A DNA stretch of 64,000 bases, taken from assembly GCF_000725385.1 (NCBI RefSeq), contig NZ_CP008884.1:4278001-4342000 (forward strand), in the 5' to 3' direction. The number at the start of each line of letters is the position of its first letter. Position 1 is the first letter of the stretch. The notes below the pieces were generated by a model. The model did no database searches, had not been told where the DNA came from, and was given only the letters and a program-made list of their open reading frames with translations. Made by a program: the position numbers and the translations under genes. Source of the stretch: Dyella japonica A8 (GTDB lineage: Bacteria; Pseudomonadota; Gammaproteobacteria; Xanthomonadales; Rhodanobacteraceae). Shown here piece by piece: positions 11,687-28,615 of the stretch.

Positions 11687-12061
11687 TCAGGACTTCGGGC
11701 GCTTGGCGCCGTACTTGGAGCGCGACTGACGGCGCTTGGTGACGCCGGCGCAGTCGAGACTGCCGCGCACGGTGTGGTAACGCACGCCCGGGAGATCCTT
11801 GACGCGGCCGCCACGGATCAGGACCACGGAGTGCTCCTGCAGGTTGTGACCTTCGCCACCGATGTAGCTGATCACTTCGTAGCCATTGGTGAGACGCACC
11901 TTGGCGACCTTGCGGAGAGCCGAGTTCGGCTTCTTCGGAGTGGTCGTGTAGACGCGCGTGCACACGCCGCGGCGCTGCGGGCTGTTCTGCAAAGCCGGCG
12001 AAGCACTCTTGTAGGTCTTCGGGCTACGGGATTTGCGAACCAACTGGTTGACTGTCGTCAT
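11687..12061 (-). CDS. rpsL: 30S ribosomal protein S12
   Basis: S12 sits in the decoding centre and affects accuracy and streptomycin response. The start [15 protein letters not shown] at 12061 matches the family; an open frame continues upstream to 12184 but through non-coding leader with hairpins. The 124-residue protein keeps Lys in the TTTPKKPNS loop (residues 43-44) and in the GGRVKDLPG loop, the wild-type state at the two classical streptomycin-resistance sites. Confidence 0.98.
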   Translation of the reverse strand: MTTVNQLVRKSRSPKTYKSASPALQNSPQRRGVCTRVYTTTPKKPNSALRKVAKVRLTNGYEVISYIGGEGHNLQEHSVVLIRGGRVKDLPGVRYHTVRGSLDCAGVTKRRQSRSKYGAKRPKS

Positions 12062-12087
12062 CTGAAGCTGTTCCTGAGAAACATAAA

Positions 12088-12113
12088 GGCAGACCGAACC
12101 GGCTCGGTCTGCC
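12088..12113 (-). promoter_or_regulatory. Hairpin in the rpsL leader
   Basis: A 10-bp perfect inverted repeat (GGCAGACCGA/TCGGTCTGCC) with a 6-nt loop lies 27 nt upstream of rpsL; the minus strand then reads TTTATGTTT. It could be a weak terminator or attenuator for the str genes or a leader stabiliser. Confidence 0.5.
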
Positions 12114-12124
12114 AAGAAGCGGGA

Positions 12125-12153
12125 ATTTAACATGGGCAGCTTGTCACAGACAA
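12125..12153 (-). promoter_or_regulatory. Candidate rpsL (str) promoter
   Basis: TTGTCT (12148-12153) and TTAAAT (12125-12130) are 17 nt apart on the minus strand, each a 4/6 match to sigma-70 boxes. The -35 overlaps a 9-bp perfect palindrome (CAGCTTGTC/GACAAGCTG, 12137-12157), a possible operator or hairpin. Confidence 0.4.
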
Positions 12154-12184
12154 GCTGACGCCCTGCCGGCCATGGCCCGAACAC

Positions 12185-12205
12185 GAGGCGCCATCCTTGC
12201 GCCTC
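12185..12205. promoter_or_regulatory. Hairpin after rpoC
   Basis: A 7-bp inverted repeat GAGGCGC/GCGCCTC with a 7-nt loop lies 36 nt past the rpoC stop. A T tract follows it on the plus strand only (CTCTTTTC), so as a minus-strand terminator it is weak. It may stabilise the rpoC 3' end. Confidence 0.4.
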
Positions 12206-12240
12206 TTTTCGTATGTCAGCGAGTAGAGCCCGTGAGGGGC

Positions 12241-16455
<4,215 letters not shown>

Positions 16456-16468
16456 GGATGTCTCCGAA

Positions 16469-16503
16469 GATCGGGAATAGGCAATGCAGAATCGGGAACC
16501 GGG
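16469..16503. repeat. GAATCGGGAA-type short repeats between rpoB and rpoC
   Basis: The 89-nt rpoB-rpoC spacer contains two to three imperfect copies of ATCGGGAA(T/C)(A/C), the same unit found in tandem upstream of rpoB at 20733-20826. This looks like a small dispersed repeat rather than coding or control sequence. Confidence 0.55.
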
Positions 16504-16544
16504 AGAACGAGGAACGATGGTTCGCTCCTCGTCTCCGCCTCAAC

Positions 16545-20702
<4,158 letters not shown>

Positions 20703-20732
20703 GGTGGGTACCGCCTCGGTTGTGTATTCGAT

Positions 20733-20826
20733 GAATCGGGAGTCGGGAATAGAGAATCGGGAATAGAGAATCGAAAGCTACCCACCTTCAAGGGCTGCTC
20801 CCTAATTCCCTATTCCCCATTCCCTG
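20733..20826. repeat. Tandem and inverted GAATCGGGAATAGA repeats in the rplL-rpoB spacer
   Basis: Three to four copies of GAATCGGGA(A/G)T(A)GA run from 20733 to 20773, and at 20804-20824 the related unit appears in opposite orientation (ATTCCCTATTCCCCATTCCC). The copies could pair into a long imperfect hairpin in the rpoB leader. The same unit occurs between rpoB and rpoC. Confidence 0.6.
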
Positions 20827-20839
20827 CCGACAACAGGCA

Positions 20840-20867
20840 AAGCCCGGGGGCTTACGCCCCCAGGCTT
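20840..20867 (-). promoter_or_regulatory. Attenuator-like hairpin between rplL and rpoB
   Basis: AAGCC/GGCTT and GGGGGC/GCCCCC form an 11-bp stem with one internal mismatch and a GTAA-type 4-nt loop. No U tract follows. In E. coli the rplL-rpoB spacer carries a partial terminator and an RNase III site; this hairpin occupies the equivalent place. Confidence 0.55.
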
Positions 20868-20909
20868 GCTTTGACGCTAGATCAAACTGACGGCGCGCAA
20901 GAGCGCCAA

Positions 20910-21281
20910 TTACTTCAGTTCGACCGTGGCGCCTGCAGCTTCGAGGTCCTTCTTGAACTTCGCAGCGTCGTCCTTCGAAGCAGCTTCCTTCACGACGCCA
21001 CCGGCTTCGGTCAGGTCCTTCGCTTCCTTCAGGCCCAGGCCCGTGATGGCACGGACGGCCTTGATCACGTCGACCTTCTTGTCGCCGGCGCTCTTCAGGA
21101 TGACGTCGAACTCGGTCTGCTCTTCAGCAGCCGGGCCGGCAGCGGCCGGGCCAGCGGCCATCATGACCGGGGCAGCGGCGGACACGCCAAACTTCTCTTC
21201 GATGGCCTTCACCAGCTCCATCACTTCCATGAGCGACTTGGCGGCAACGGCTTCAACGATCTGATCGTTAGTCAGGGACAT
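20910..21281 (-). CDS. rplL: 50S ribosomal protein L7/L12
   Basis: L7/L12 forms the flexible stalk that recruits translational GTPases. The 123-residue product has the N-terminal dimerisation segment, an Ala/Pro/Gly hinge (about residues 36-53, [18 protein letters not shown]) and the C-terminal domain ending [14 protein letters not shown]. It follows rplJ after 46 nt. Confidence 0.98.
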   Translation of the reverse strand: MSLTNDQIVEAVAAKSLMEVMELVKAIEEKFGVSAAAPVMMAAGPAAAGPAAEEQTEFDVILKSAGDKKVDVIKAVRAITGLGLKEAKDLTEAGGVVKEAASKDDAAKFKKDLEAAGATVELK

Positions 21282-21327
21282 TTTGTATTACCTCTGGAAA
21301 TTGATTCGTTTTAGATACGCGTCGAAC

Positions 21328-21852
21328 TTAAGCTTCAGCCGTGGCTTCCGCGGCGACTTCGCCACCACCCTGCTTGTCGGCCACGGCCTTGACGGCGCGG
21401 GCAAACATCGCAGCGGGCTCGGCGAGCACGCGGGCCAGCATGGCCAGCGCCTCTTCGCGGGTCGGCAGCGAGGCCAGCACGTCCACATGGGCGGCGGGCA
21501 GCAGCTTGCCTTCCACGGAGACGACACGAGCCTTCAGCTTGTCATTGGTCTTCGCGAATTCCTTGATCAGGCGACCGGCAGCACCGGGCTCCTCCATCGA
21601 GAACGCGTACAGCAGCGGACCGGTCAGGGCGTCCTTGACGACCTCGAACTCGGTACCACCGACGGCGCGCGCAGCAAGCGTGTTCTTGACAACCTTCAGG
21701 AACACACCGCTTTCACGGGCCTTCTTGCGCATCGCGGTCATCTGTTCGACCGTGGTGCCCGCGTACTCGACAGCGACCAAGGAGTGAGCCTTCGCGGCAA
21801 CTTCTGCCAGTTCGGCGACTACTTCTTGCTTCTGAGAGAGATTCAGAGCCAT
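21328..21852 (-). CDS. rplJ: 50S ribosomal protein L10
   Basis: L10 anchors the L7/L12 dimers on the ribosome and, in the L10-L12 complex, represses rplJL translation by binding the leader. The start [15 protein letters not shown] at 21852 fits the family; an open frame runs almost 300 nt further upstream but that is untranslated leader. The 174-residue product has a C-terminal Ala-rich helix that binds L12 dimers and a further Glu/Ala tail. Confidence 0.97.
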   Translation of the reverse strand: MALNLSQKQEVVAELAEVAAKAHSLVAVEYAGTTVEQMTAMRKKARESGVFLKVVKNTLAARAVGGTEFEVVKDALTGPLLYAFSMEEPGAAGRLIKEFAKTNDKLKARVVSVEGKLLPAAHVDVLASLPTREEALAMLARVLAEPAAMFARAVKAVADKQGGGEVAAEATAEA

Positions 21853-22208
21853 ATCACTCCTCCACTTTGAAATCCGCTTGCGACTCCTGCCGCTTGCGGT
21901 CCTGAGCGACGCCTTCCCTGACGTCGGGGATCGCGAGATCCCGGGTGGTGGCCTTTCCAGAAAAGCAATCCTAGAAAATCTAAGATTCCAGAAGGGGCAG
22001 CACCATCTACGCAGGCCAGATTCGCGGGGAATCCGATTAAGCGAACCCGCTTTCCACGACGGCGGTTCCTTGCCAACACGAGCTCCCTGCTCGTCGTCGT
22101 GGCGCGCTGATCGCGCCTGCGGTCTTTGACGGCGACTCCGGCTATTCACCGGGGCCTGCCTTCAAAAACGTGCCCGCACCGACCTGAGTCGGTGCGGGAC
22201 TTCAACTT
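21853..22208 (-). promoter_or_regulatory. rplA-rplJ spacer: attenuator hairpin and L10 leader
   Basis: This 356-nt spacer has no gene. Near its start (22173-22198) an 11-bp perfect stem CCCGCACCGAC/GTCGGTGCGGG with a 4-nt loop follows the rplA stop by 10 nt; the minus strand then reads CACGTTTTTG, so it may partly terminate after rplA. The remaining leader of about 300 nt is the expected place for L10-L12 autoregulation; no clear promoter was found. Confidence 0.55.
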
Positions 22209-22916
22209 TTACTTGGTCGACACCGTCAGGGTCGACACTTCGACCGGCACGCCCACGCCCATGGTGGACGACAGCGCGATCTTCTGCAGGTACTGACCCT
22301 TGGCGGTCGCCGGCTTGGCCTTCAGCAGGTCGTTGACCAGCGCGTTCAGGTTGTCCGCGAGCTGGGCAGCGTCGAAGCTGGCCTTGCCGATGGTGGCGTG
22401 GATGATGCCCGCCTTGTCGTTGCGGAACTTCACCTGGCCGGCCTTGGCGTTCTTGACGGCCGTGGCGACGTCGGCGGTGACCGAGCCGTCCTTCGGGTTC
22501 GGCATCAGGCCGCGGGGGCCCAGCAGCTGACCGAGCTTACCGACCACGCGCATCGCGTCCGGCGTGGCTATCACGCGACCGAAGTCGAGGTCGCCAGCCT
22601 GCATGCGCTCGGCCAGGTCGTCCATACCGACGGCGTCGGCGCCGGCGGCCTTGGCGGCCTCGGCCTTCTCACCGGCCGGCACGAACACGGCGACCTTGAC
22701 GGTCTTGCCGGTGCCGTGCGGCAGCAGCGAGGAGCCGCGCACGCCCTGGTCGGACTTCTTGGCGTCGATGCCGAGGCGGACGGCGACGTCCACGGACTCG
22801 GCGAACTTCGCCTTGGCGTTGTTCTTGACGATGGTCAGGGCTTCTTCCAGGCCATAGAGCTTGCCCGGCTGCACTGCGGCCTGGGCCGCCTTCATACGCT
22901 TCGTGATCTTTGCCAT
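22209..22916 (-). CDS. rplA: 50S ribosomal protein L1
   Basis: L1 forms the mobile stalk at the E site and in E. coli represses translation of rplKA. The 235-residue product carries the two-domain family sequence, with [18 protein letters not shown] near the middle. It begins 3 nt after the rplK stop, which fits coupled translation. Confidence 0.98.
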   Translation of the reverse strand: MAKITKRMKAAQAAVQPGKLYGLEEALTIVKNNAKAKFAESVDVAVRLGIDAKKSDQGVRGSSLLPHGTGKTVKVAVFVPAGEKAEAAKAAGADAVGMDDLAERMQAGDLDFGRVIATPDAMRVVGKLGQLLGPRGLMPNPKDGSVTADVATAVKNAKAGQVKFRNDKAGIIHATIGKASFDAAQLADNLNALVNDLLKAKPATAKGQYLQKIALSSTMGVGVPVEVSTLTVSTK

Positions 22917-22919
22917 GTC

Positions 22920-23348
22920 TTAGCCCTCCACCACCAGACCCATGCTGCGCGCGCTACCGGCAATGGTGCGCACCGCGGCGTCCAGATCAGCAGCCGTGAG
23001 ATCCGGCTCCTTCTGCTTCGCAACGTCTTCCAGCTGCTTGCGGGTGATCTTGCCGACCTTGTCGGTGTTCGGCTTGGACGAACCCTTGGCAACGCCCGTG
23101 ACCTTCTTGATCAGGACAGTGGCCGGCGGGGTCTTGGTGATAAAGGTGAAGCTACGGTCGGAGTAGGCCGTGATGATCACGGGGATCGGCAGACCCGGCT
23201 CCATCTTCTGCGTGGCGGCATTGAACGCCTTGCAGAATTCCATGATGTTCAGGCCGCGCTGACCCAGGGCCGGACCGACCGGCGGCGACGGGTTGGCCTG
23301 ACCGGCCTTGACCTGCAGCTTGATGTAACCAACTACTTTCTTTGCCAT
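22920..23348 (-). CDS. rplK: 50S ribosomal protein L11
   Basis: L11 lies at the base of the GTPase-associated centre and is required for RelA activation on stalled ribosomes. The 142-residue product has the N-terminal [19 protein letters not shown] block, whose prolines contact thiostrepton-class drugs, and ends [10 protein letters not shown]. Its own promoter candidate lies about 135 nt upstream, so it starts the beta operon. Confidence 0.98.
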   Translation of the reverse strand: MAKKVVGYIKLQVKAGQANPSPPVGPALGQRGLNIMEFCKAFNAATQKMEPGLPIPVIITAYSDRSFTFITKTPPATVLIKKVTGVAKGSSKPNTDKVGKITRKQLEDVAKQKEPDLTAADLDAAVRTIAGSARSMGLVVEG

Positions 23349-23481
23349 TGGATTTTCCTCGCGAGTTCAAGCGCCTTGCGGCTCCTCGCAGTGTTGTCTT
23401 CCCTGAGAGAGGAAGGCTCGCCATCCCGCGAACCCCAGAAGCACGGACACGCCGGGGCTAAAATCCCAGCGTGAACCGCAT

Positions 23482-23510
23482 ACTATAGAGACTGCTTAGT
23501 TTTTAAGCAA
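23482..23510 (-). promoter_or_regulatory. rplK (beta operon) promoter
   Basis: TTGCTT (23505-23510) and TATAGT (23482-23487) are separated by exactly 17 nt on the minus strand, inside the nusG-rplK gap. The -35/spacer region TTGCTTAAAAACTAAGCA is itself an imperfect inverted repeat. A leader of about 125 nt would precede rplK. Confidence 0.75.
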
Positions 23511-23610
23511 GCCCTGTGCCGCTTGACGGCATGGGGCTCAGGGTGGGCTGCGACGTCCGATTTTTCGCTCCAGCCAGAGGCCTTCAGAGCGAAAAGCTTC
23601 GCACCCTCTT

Positions 23611-23636
23611 GTCGAAAAGGCCTAGGCCTTTTCGAC
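23611..23636 (-). terminator. 26-nt palindrome spanning the nusG stop codon
   Basis: The last four sense codons and stop of nusG (GTC GAA AAG GCC TAG) are the left half of a perfect 26-nt palindrome, with AGGCC at its centre. The RNA would fold into a hairpin holding the stop codon. No U tract follows directly. A second 9-bp repeat (TTTTCGCTC/GAGCGAAAA, 23562-23595) lies just downstream. It may end the secE-nusG transcript or protect its 3' end. Confidence 0.5.
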
Positions 23637-24182
23637 CTGCCCAAACTCCAGCTCGACCGGGGTCGAGCGACCGAAAATGAGCACCGCGACGCGCAGGCGG
23701 CTCTTTTCGTAATTGACTTCCTCGACCACGCCGTTGAAGTCATTGAACGGACCGTCGGTGACGCGAACCATTTCGCCCGGCTCGAACAGCACCTTGGGCT
23801 TGGGCTTCTCGACGCCTTCACGGACGCGGCTCAGGATGGCGTCGGCCTCGGAATCGCGAATCGGGAGCGGGCGATCGGCCGTGCCACCGATGAAACCCAT
23901 GACCTTCGGGGTTTCCTTGACCAGATGCCAGCACTCGTCGTCGATGCGCGGCGCCTTGCCCTCGGTATCCGTCTCAATCTGCACGAGAACGTAACCCGGG
24001 AAGAACTTGCGCTCACTGCGGCGCTTCTGGCCGCTGCGCATCTCGATGACCTCTTCGGTCGGCACCAGCACTTCGCCGAACTTCTCTTCCATGCCGGCGC
24101 GACGAATCCGCTCGTCGAGCGAACGCTTCACCTGGTTTTCGAAGCCCGAATAGGCGTGCACCACATACCAACGCTTGCTCAT
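23622..24182 (-). CDS. nusG: Transcription termination/antitermination factor NusG
   Basis: NusG binds RNA polymerase, suppresses pausing, recruits Rho and couples to S10 on the ribosome. The 186-residue protein has the NGN domain ([18 protein letters not shown] at the start) and a C-terminal KOW domain ([17 protein letters not shown]). It follows secE after 9 nt. Its 3' end lies within a perfect palindrome. Confidence 0.98.
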   Translation of the reverse strand: MSKRWYVVHAYSGFENQVKRSLDERIRRAGMEEKFGEVLVPTEEVIEMRSGQKRRSERKFFPGYVLVQIETDTEGKAPRIDDECWHLVKETPKVMGFIGGTADRPLPIRDSEADAILSRVREGVEKPKPKVLFEPGEMVRVTDGPFNDFNGVVEEVNYEKSRLRVAVLIFGRSTPVELEFGQVEKA

Positions 24183-24191
24183 GCCATCACC

Positions 24192-24587
24192 TCACGTACC
24201 AAGCTTGAGCAGCCAGTCGAGCACGACCGACTTCAGGATCAGATCGATCAGGCCCAGCAGCAGCGAGAGCACGATGACCACGACCATGATGATGCCGGTG
24301 GTCTTGAGCGTCTCGTCGCGGGTGGGCCAGACCACCTTGCGCATTTCGAACTGCGATTCGCCGAGGAAAGCGCGCACCCGACGACCCGGTGCGGTGAACG
24401 CACCGATGGCCAGCGAGATGATCAGCGCTGCCAGCACGCCCAGCAGTCGGATCGACTGCGGGACCGAGCCGTCCGCGCCAAACCACGAATACGCAAAAAT
24501 GCCGGCAGCCAGCACGATCACGGCCAGCACCAGCTTGGCGATATCGGCGCCGTTGGCGCCCTTGGTCGGTTCTGCCTTCGTATTCAT
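24192..24587 (-). CDS. secE: Preprotein translocase subunit SecE
   Basis: SecE clamps SecY in the inner-membrane translocon. The 131-residue protein, starting MNTKAEPTKGANGADIAK, is of the three-helix enterobacterial type: hydrophobic segments at about residues 14-33 and 41-58 and the conserved third helix near the C-terminus, preceded by the RKVVWPTRDETLKTT motif. The open frame continues upstream through tRNA-Trp and is not coding there. Confidence 0.97.
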   Translation of the reverse strand: MNTKAEPTKGANGADIAKLVLAVIVLAAGIFAYSWFGADGSVPQSIRLLGVLAALIISLAIGAFTAPGRRVRAFLGESQFEMRKVVWPTRDETLKTTGIIMVVVIVLSLLLGLIDLILKSVVLDWLLKLGT

Positions 24588-24669
24588 GCGACATGATCGG
24601 ATGAGAGGAGGCATCGACCGGGTTACGGTCTGCATGCCATCCACCATCCGTCGTGGATCCTCGGGAAGA

Positions 24670-24745
<76 letters not shown>

Positions 24746-24878
24746 ATTCAGAAAAAGGGTGAAGTCGCTCGCCTTGCCGCCACAAGGTGGCGCCCTTCGG
24801 CGCCTTTTCCAAGAGCCGGGCCATGCCCGACTCTGGATCCTTGCAGCCCGCGAGACGGGCGACTTCCCAGTCTACAGC

Positions 24879-26069
24879 TTACTTGATGACCTTGGCCACC
24901 ACGCCGGCGCCGACGGTACGGCCGCCTTCGCGAATCGCGAAGCGCAGACCCTGGTCCATGGCGATCGGGTGGATCAGGGTGACGACCATCTTGATGTTGT
25001 CGCCCGGCATGACCATTTCCACGCCTTCCGGCAGCTCAATCGCGCCGGTCACGTCGGTCGTGCGGAAGTAGAACTGCGGGCGGTAGCCCTTGAAGAACGG
25101 GGTGTGACGGCCACCTTCGTCCTTCGACAGCACGTACACTTCGGCTTCGAAGTCGGTGTGCGGGGTGATCGTGCCCGGCTTGGCCAGCACCTGGCCGCGC
25201 TCGACGTCGTCACGCTTCAGGCCGCGCAGCAGCAGACCGGCGTTGTCGCCTGCCTGACCCTGGTCCAGCAGCTTGCGGAACATTTCCACGCCCGTGACGG
25301 TGGTCTTCTGGGTCGGGCGGATGCCGACCACTTCGACTTCGTCACCGACCTTGATGATGCCGCGCTCGATACGACCGGTCACCACGGTGCCGCGGCCCGA
25401 GATCGAGAACACGTCTTCCACCGGCATCAGGAACGGCTGGTCGATCGCGCGCTGCGGCTCCGGAATGTAGGTGTCCAGGGCGTCCACGAGGGCGATGATC
25501 GCCGGCACGCCGATCTCGGACTGGTCGCCTTCCAGCGCCAGCTTGGCCGAACCCTTGATGATCGGGGTGTCGTCGCCCGGGAAGTCGTACTTGGAGAGCA
25601 GTTCGCGCACTTCCATTTCGACCAGCTCGAGCAGCTCGGCGTCGTCCACCATGTCGGCCTTGTTCAGGAACACGACGATGTAGGGCACGCCCACCTGACG
25701 CGACAGCAGGATGTGTTCGCGGGTCTGCGGCATCGGGCCGTCAGCGGCCGAGCACACCAGGATCGCGCCGTCCATCTGTGCCGCACCCGTGATCATGTTC
25801 TTCACGTAGTCGGCGTGGCCCGGGCAGTCCACGTGAGCGTAGTGGCGGGTCGGCGATTCGTATTCGACGTGGGCGGTCGAGATCGTGATACCACGGGCCT
25901 TTTCTTCCGGCGCCGCGTCGATCGCGTCATACGCCTTGAATTCGCCACCGAAGCGCTCTGCACCCACCTTGGTCAGCGCAGCCGTCAGCGTCGTCTTGCC
26001 GTGGTCCACGTGACCAATCGTGCCGACGTTGACGTGCGGCTTGGTGCGTTCGAATTTACCCTTTGCCAT
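24879..26069 (-). CDS. tuf: Elongation factor Tu, tRNA-linked copy
   Basis: This second EF-Tu gene encodes the same 396-residue protein as the str copy (G motifs [17 protein letters not shown]). It lies between tRNA-Thr and tRNA-Trp, as tufB does in E. coli, and has no terminator of its own, so it is probably read with the tRNAs, secE and nusG. The coding DNA differs from the other copy only at two third-codon positions that were noticed (24948, 25002), while the flanks diverge right at the start and stop codons. Confidence 0.99.
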   Translation of the reverse strand: MAKGKFERTKPHVNVGTIGHVDHGKTTLTAALTKVGAERFGGEFKAYDAIDAAPEEKARGITISTAHVEYESPTRHYAHVDCPGHADYVKNMITGAAQMDGAILVCSAADGPMPQTREHILLSRQVGVPYIVVFLNKADMVDDAELLELVEMEVRELLSKYDFPGDDTPIIKGSAKLALEGDQSEIGVPAIIALVDALDTYIPEPQRAIDQPFLMPVEDVFSISGRGTVVTGRIERGIIKVGDEVEVVGIRPTQKTTVTGVEMFRKLLDQGQAGDNAGLLLRGLKRDDVERGQVLAKPGTITPHTDFEAEVYVLSKDEGGRHTPFFKGYRPQFYFRTTDVTGAIELPEGVEMVMPGDNIKMVVTLIHPIAMDQGLRFAIREGGRTVGAGVVAKVIK

Positions 26070-26135
26070 ACGTCTAAAACCCCGATGGAGTCGAATTGAA
26101 GAAAAGTGGAATGATACCCGCGGACCGCGGTGAGA

Positions 26136-26211
<76 letters not shown>

Positions 26212-26237
26212 ACAAAAAACACCTGAGACGACTTCAA

Positions 26238-26311
<74 letters not shown>

Positions 26312-26341
26312 CTGGTTGAATCAGCCTTTGCGGAAATCGTC

Positions 26342-26427
26342 TGGTGGAGGGAGGTGGATTCGAACCACCGAAGGCGTAAGCCAGCAGATTTACAGTCTGC
26401 CCCCGTTGGCCGCTTGGGTATCCCTCC
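26342..26427 (-). tRNA. tRNA-Tyr (anticodon GTA)
   Basis: The minus strand gives an 86-nt class II tRNA with a long variable arm, the acceptor stem GGAGGGA/TCCCTCC, the anticodon loop CTGTAAA and an encoded CCA. It is the first gene of the tRNA-tuf-secE-nusG unit. Confidence 0.97.
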
Positions 26428-26441
26428 AACAAAGAACGGCT

Positions 26442-26470
26442 ATTGTGTGGATCAGGCCGGGGGCTGTCAA
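26442..26470 (-). promoter_or_regulatory. Promoter of the tRNA-tuf-secE-nusG unit
   Basis: A consensus TTGACA (26465-26470) and CACAAT (26442-26447) are separated by 17 nt on the minus strand, 15 nt upstream of tRNA-Tyr. The G+C-rich spacer and the very short leader fit a stable-RNA promoter. Confidence 0.8.
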
Positions 26471-26476
26471 CACCTA

Positions 26477-26511
26477 TCGCGGAAAAAATGACGTTTTTCC
26501 GCGATTTTTTT
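26477..26511. terminator. Strong hairpin with T tract next to the tRNA promoter
   Basis: An 11-bp perfect repeat TCGCGGAAAAA/TTTTTCCGCGA with a 6-nt loop is followed on the plus strand by seven T. It lies between the thioesterase stop (26532, minus) and the tRNA promoter. The U tract is on the plus strand, so as a terminator for the minus-strand thioesterase it would rely on the A5/U5 stem; it may act both ways or insulate the tRNA promoter. Confidence 0.6.
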
Positions 26512-26531
26512 CACAGGCTCAGAGATGTCCG

Positions 26532-27020
26532 TCAGACACCCTCGGCCACGTGAGCATCGACCAGCTGCTCCATCTCCTTGGAAAGATTCATGAGGCGCAT
26601 GGCCTGCTCCTGCAGCTGACGCTCGCGATCGTCGCGAGGCTCCCACGCGGGCACTGGCGTAGGCTTGCCATCGGGTGCATCCAGCGCCACGAACACCATG
26701 ACGCAACTGGTCGCCAGGCGATGCTCGTCGCTGCGCAGATCGCGGGCCAGCACGTCCACGGCCATGTGCATGCTGGAGCGGCCGGTGTGGATAAGGCGTG
26801 CGCGCACGGTGACCAGGTCGCCGATGAGGATGGGCTTCACGAACTGGATACCGCTGACCGACGCAGTGACGCAGTACGCGCCACTCCAGGCCACGGCGCA
26901 GGCGTAGCCCGCCTGATCGATCCACTTCATCACCATGCCGCCATGCACCTTGCCGCCAAAGTTCACATCGGTCGGCTGGGCCAGGAAACGGAAACTCACT
27001 TCGTGCTGCTTGCCGGGCAT
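26532..27020 (-). CDS. Acyl-CoA thioesterase, hotdog fold
   Basis: Predicted to hydrolyse acyl-CoA to free acid and CoA in the cytosol. The 162-residue protein is a single hotdog domain with the acyl-CoA hydrolase signature NFGGKVHGGMVMKWIDQAGY near residues 20-39; the Asp is the usual catalytic residue of the YciA/BACH group. The ATG at 27020 was preferred to a TTG five codons upstream. The C-terminal segment (about residue 130 on) is charged and probably helical. The substrate cannot be inferred from the context. Confidence 0.85.
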   Translation of the reverse strand: MPGKQHEVSFRFLAQPTDVNFGGKVHGGMVMKWIDQAGYACAVAWSGAYCVTASVSGIQFVKPILIGDLVTVRARLIHTGRSSMHMAVDVLARDLRSDEHRLATSCVMVFVALDAPDGKPTPVPAWEPRDDRERQLQEQAMRLMNLSKEMEQLVDAHVAEGV

Positions 27021-27194
27021 GGGCGCGGGACTCAAGGGAAACAGGGAGAGGATTATGCGCGCTCACCAACGCCCGGGACACCGTCTTGCCCTCACCATGG
27101 CGGGTGAAAGCCGCTCAACGATCCGGGCGGTATCGTCACTGACGTGAAAACGAGCAAGTCGCACCATCCCCCTATCGCCTTCGTCGTCGCCACC

Positions 27195-28157
27195 ATGACG
27201 CCTCGATTCATCCGATATGCCATCGCCTTGCTGGCCCTCGCGGGCCTGGTCGCGTGCCGGGGCGTGCGTCCCGAGGCACCTCCTGGCCACCTGCCACTGA
27301 TCGTCGCCCATCGCGGCGGCACGGCGGACGCGCCGGAGAACACGCTAGAGGCGATCCGCCTGGCCCTGGCCCACGGTGCGGACGCTCTGTGGCTGACCGT
27401 GCAGCTGAGCGCGGATGGCGTGCCCGTGCTTTATCGGCCAGCGGACCTCAAGGCCTTGACCGACGGAAGCGGGCCGGTCGCCGGCGTTCGTGCCGCACAA
27501 CTGGCTGCCCTCAATGCGGGCTGGCAGTTCCGCAACGCCCACGGCGAATTCCCCTATCGGCAGCACCCTGTGGGCATCCCCACCCTGCGTGACGCCTTGC
27601 GCAGCATTCCGGCAGGCATGCCCATCATTCTCGACATGAAGGCCGAGCCTGCCGAGCCGCAGGCTGACGCAGTCGCCCGCGTGCTTACCGAAGAGCAGGC
27701 CTGGGCGCGTGTCACCCTGTATTCCACCGACGCCGCCTATCAGGCGGCGTTTTCGCGCTATCCGCAGGCTCGCCTGTTCGAAGCCCGGGATACGACGCGC
27801 CAACGCCTGCTCGACGTGCTGCTGGCGGGTCATTGCGGGGCCGCGCCCGACCCGCAAGCGCCAGCCGCCTTCGAATGGCGGCGCAAGGTGGCTGTGGTGG
27901 AAACCTTCACCCTCGGCGAGGGGCACTCCAGTACCGATATCGCGCCATGGACGCCCGCCACCGTCAGCTGCTTCCGCCAGCAGCCCACGCAGCGCCTGTT
28001 CGTCATCGGCATCAGCAACGAGGACGACTACCGCGCAGCCACCTGCCTAGGCCTGGATGCCGTACTGATGGACTCGCCCGCAACCCTTGCGCCGATCCGC
28101 GAGGCGCTGATGCGGCGCGGCCTGCGCTGCGCGACGGATGGATCGTCGATGCAATAA
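27195..28157 (+). CDS. Lipoprotein of the glycerophosphodiester phosphodiesterase fold, active site degraded
   Basis: The 320-residue product starts with a lipoprotein signal (residues 1-20, lipobox LVAC, Cys21). It then has the GDPD N-terminus IVAHRGGTADAPENTLEAI, but the motif that supplies the metal ligands, normally E-x-D followed later by HD, reads LWLTVQLSADG and LYRPADL: Trp66 and Thr68 replace Glu and Asp, and Tyr80-Arg81 replace His-Asp. The downstream ExK site reads ILDMKAE. This suggests a binding or structural role, not hydrolysis. Its 3' end overlaps the opposing GNAT gene by 130 nt. An alternative start lies at 27144 but would remove the signal from the N-terminus. Confidence 0.75.
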   Translation: MTPRFIRYAIALLALAGLVACRGVRPEAPPGHLPLIVAHRGGTADAPENTLEAIRLALAHGADALWLTVQLSADGVPVLYRPADLKALTDGSGPVAGVRAAQLAALNAGWQFRNAHGEFPYRQHPVGIPTLRDALRSIPAGMPIILDMKAEPAEPQADAVARVLTEEQAWARVTLYSTDAAYQAAFSRYPQARLFEARDTTRQRLLDVLLAGHCGAAPDPQAPAAFEWRRKVAVVETFTLGEGHSSTDIAPWTPATVSCFRQQPTQRLFVIGISNEDDYRAATCLGLDAVLMDSPATLAPIREALMRRGLRCATDGSSMQ

Positions 28158-28615
28158 ATCATGGGAACAGCAATGACATGGCCGCGCCGACGACCGGGAT
28201 CGCCGTCGTACACAAAGCCAAACCGGAGATAGATCGGAACGGCGCCCTCCGCGGCATTGAGCGTGAACACGCGGGTGCCCGCGCGACGGACGGCATCGTT
28301 GCGTAGCCGGTCCCACAGTTTCCGGGCAATGCCCTGCCCCTGGTAACGCGTCCCGACGAACAACTGGAACACATGGCGGTCGTCGCGGATGGCGGCGACC
28401 CCGACCAGCACGTCGTCGACGAAGGCCAGATGAAATCGCTGCCCGGCCCCGATCCTGGCCCGGATGGCCCGGGCCGTCATGGTCGCCAGCATCGGCCCAA
28501 CGGCGGCGGCCGGCTGGGTAGGCACGATCCAGCGGCGAGTCACCCGTCGCACGAGGACGCCGATCGCGCGGGCATCCTCGGCGTGGGCCAATCGCATATG
28601 CAGGCGGCTCTTCAT
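28028..28615 (-). CDS. GNAT family N-acetyltransferase
   Basis: A predicted acetyl-CoA-dependent acetyltransferase of unknown substrate. In the 195-residue product the GNAT fold starts at RLAHAEDARAIGVLVRR, and the acetyl-CoA loop is seen as LFVGTRYQGQGIARKLWDRL (about residues 87-106), followed by FTLNAAEGAVPIYLRFGF. The last 40 or so residues are Arg-rich and are encoded in the region overlapping the GDPD-like gene. Starts at 28615 or 28597 are both possible; neither has a clear ribosome-binding site. No gene is seen in 28616-28859. Confidence 0.8.
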   Translation of the reverse strand: MKSRLHMRLAHAEDARAIGVLVRRVTRRWIVPTQPAAAVGPMLATMTARAIRARIGAGQRFHLAFVDDVLVGVAAIRDDRHVFQLFVGTRYQGQGIARKLWDRLRNDAVRRAGTRVFTLNAAEGAVPIYLRFGFVYDGDPGRRRGHVIAVPMIYCIDDPSVAQRRPRRISASRIGARVAGESISTASRPRQVAAR

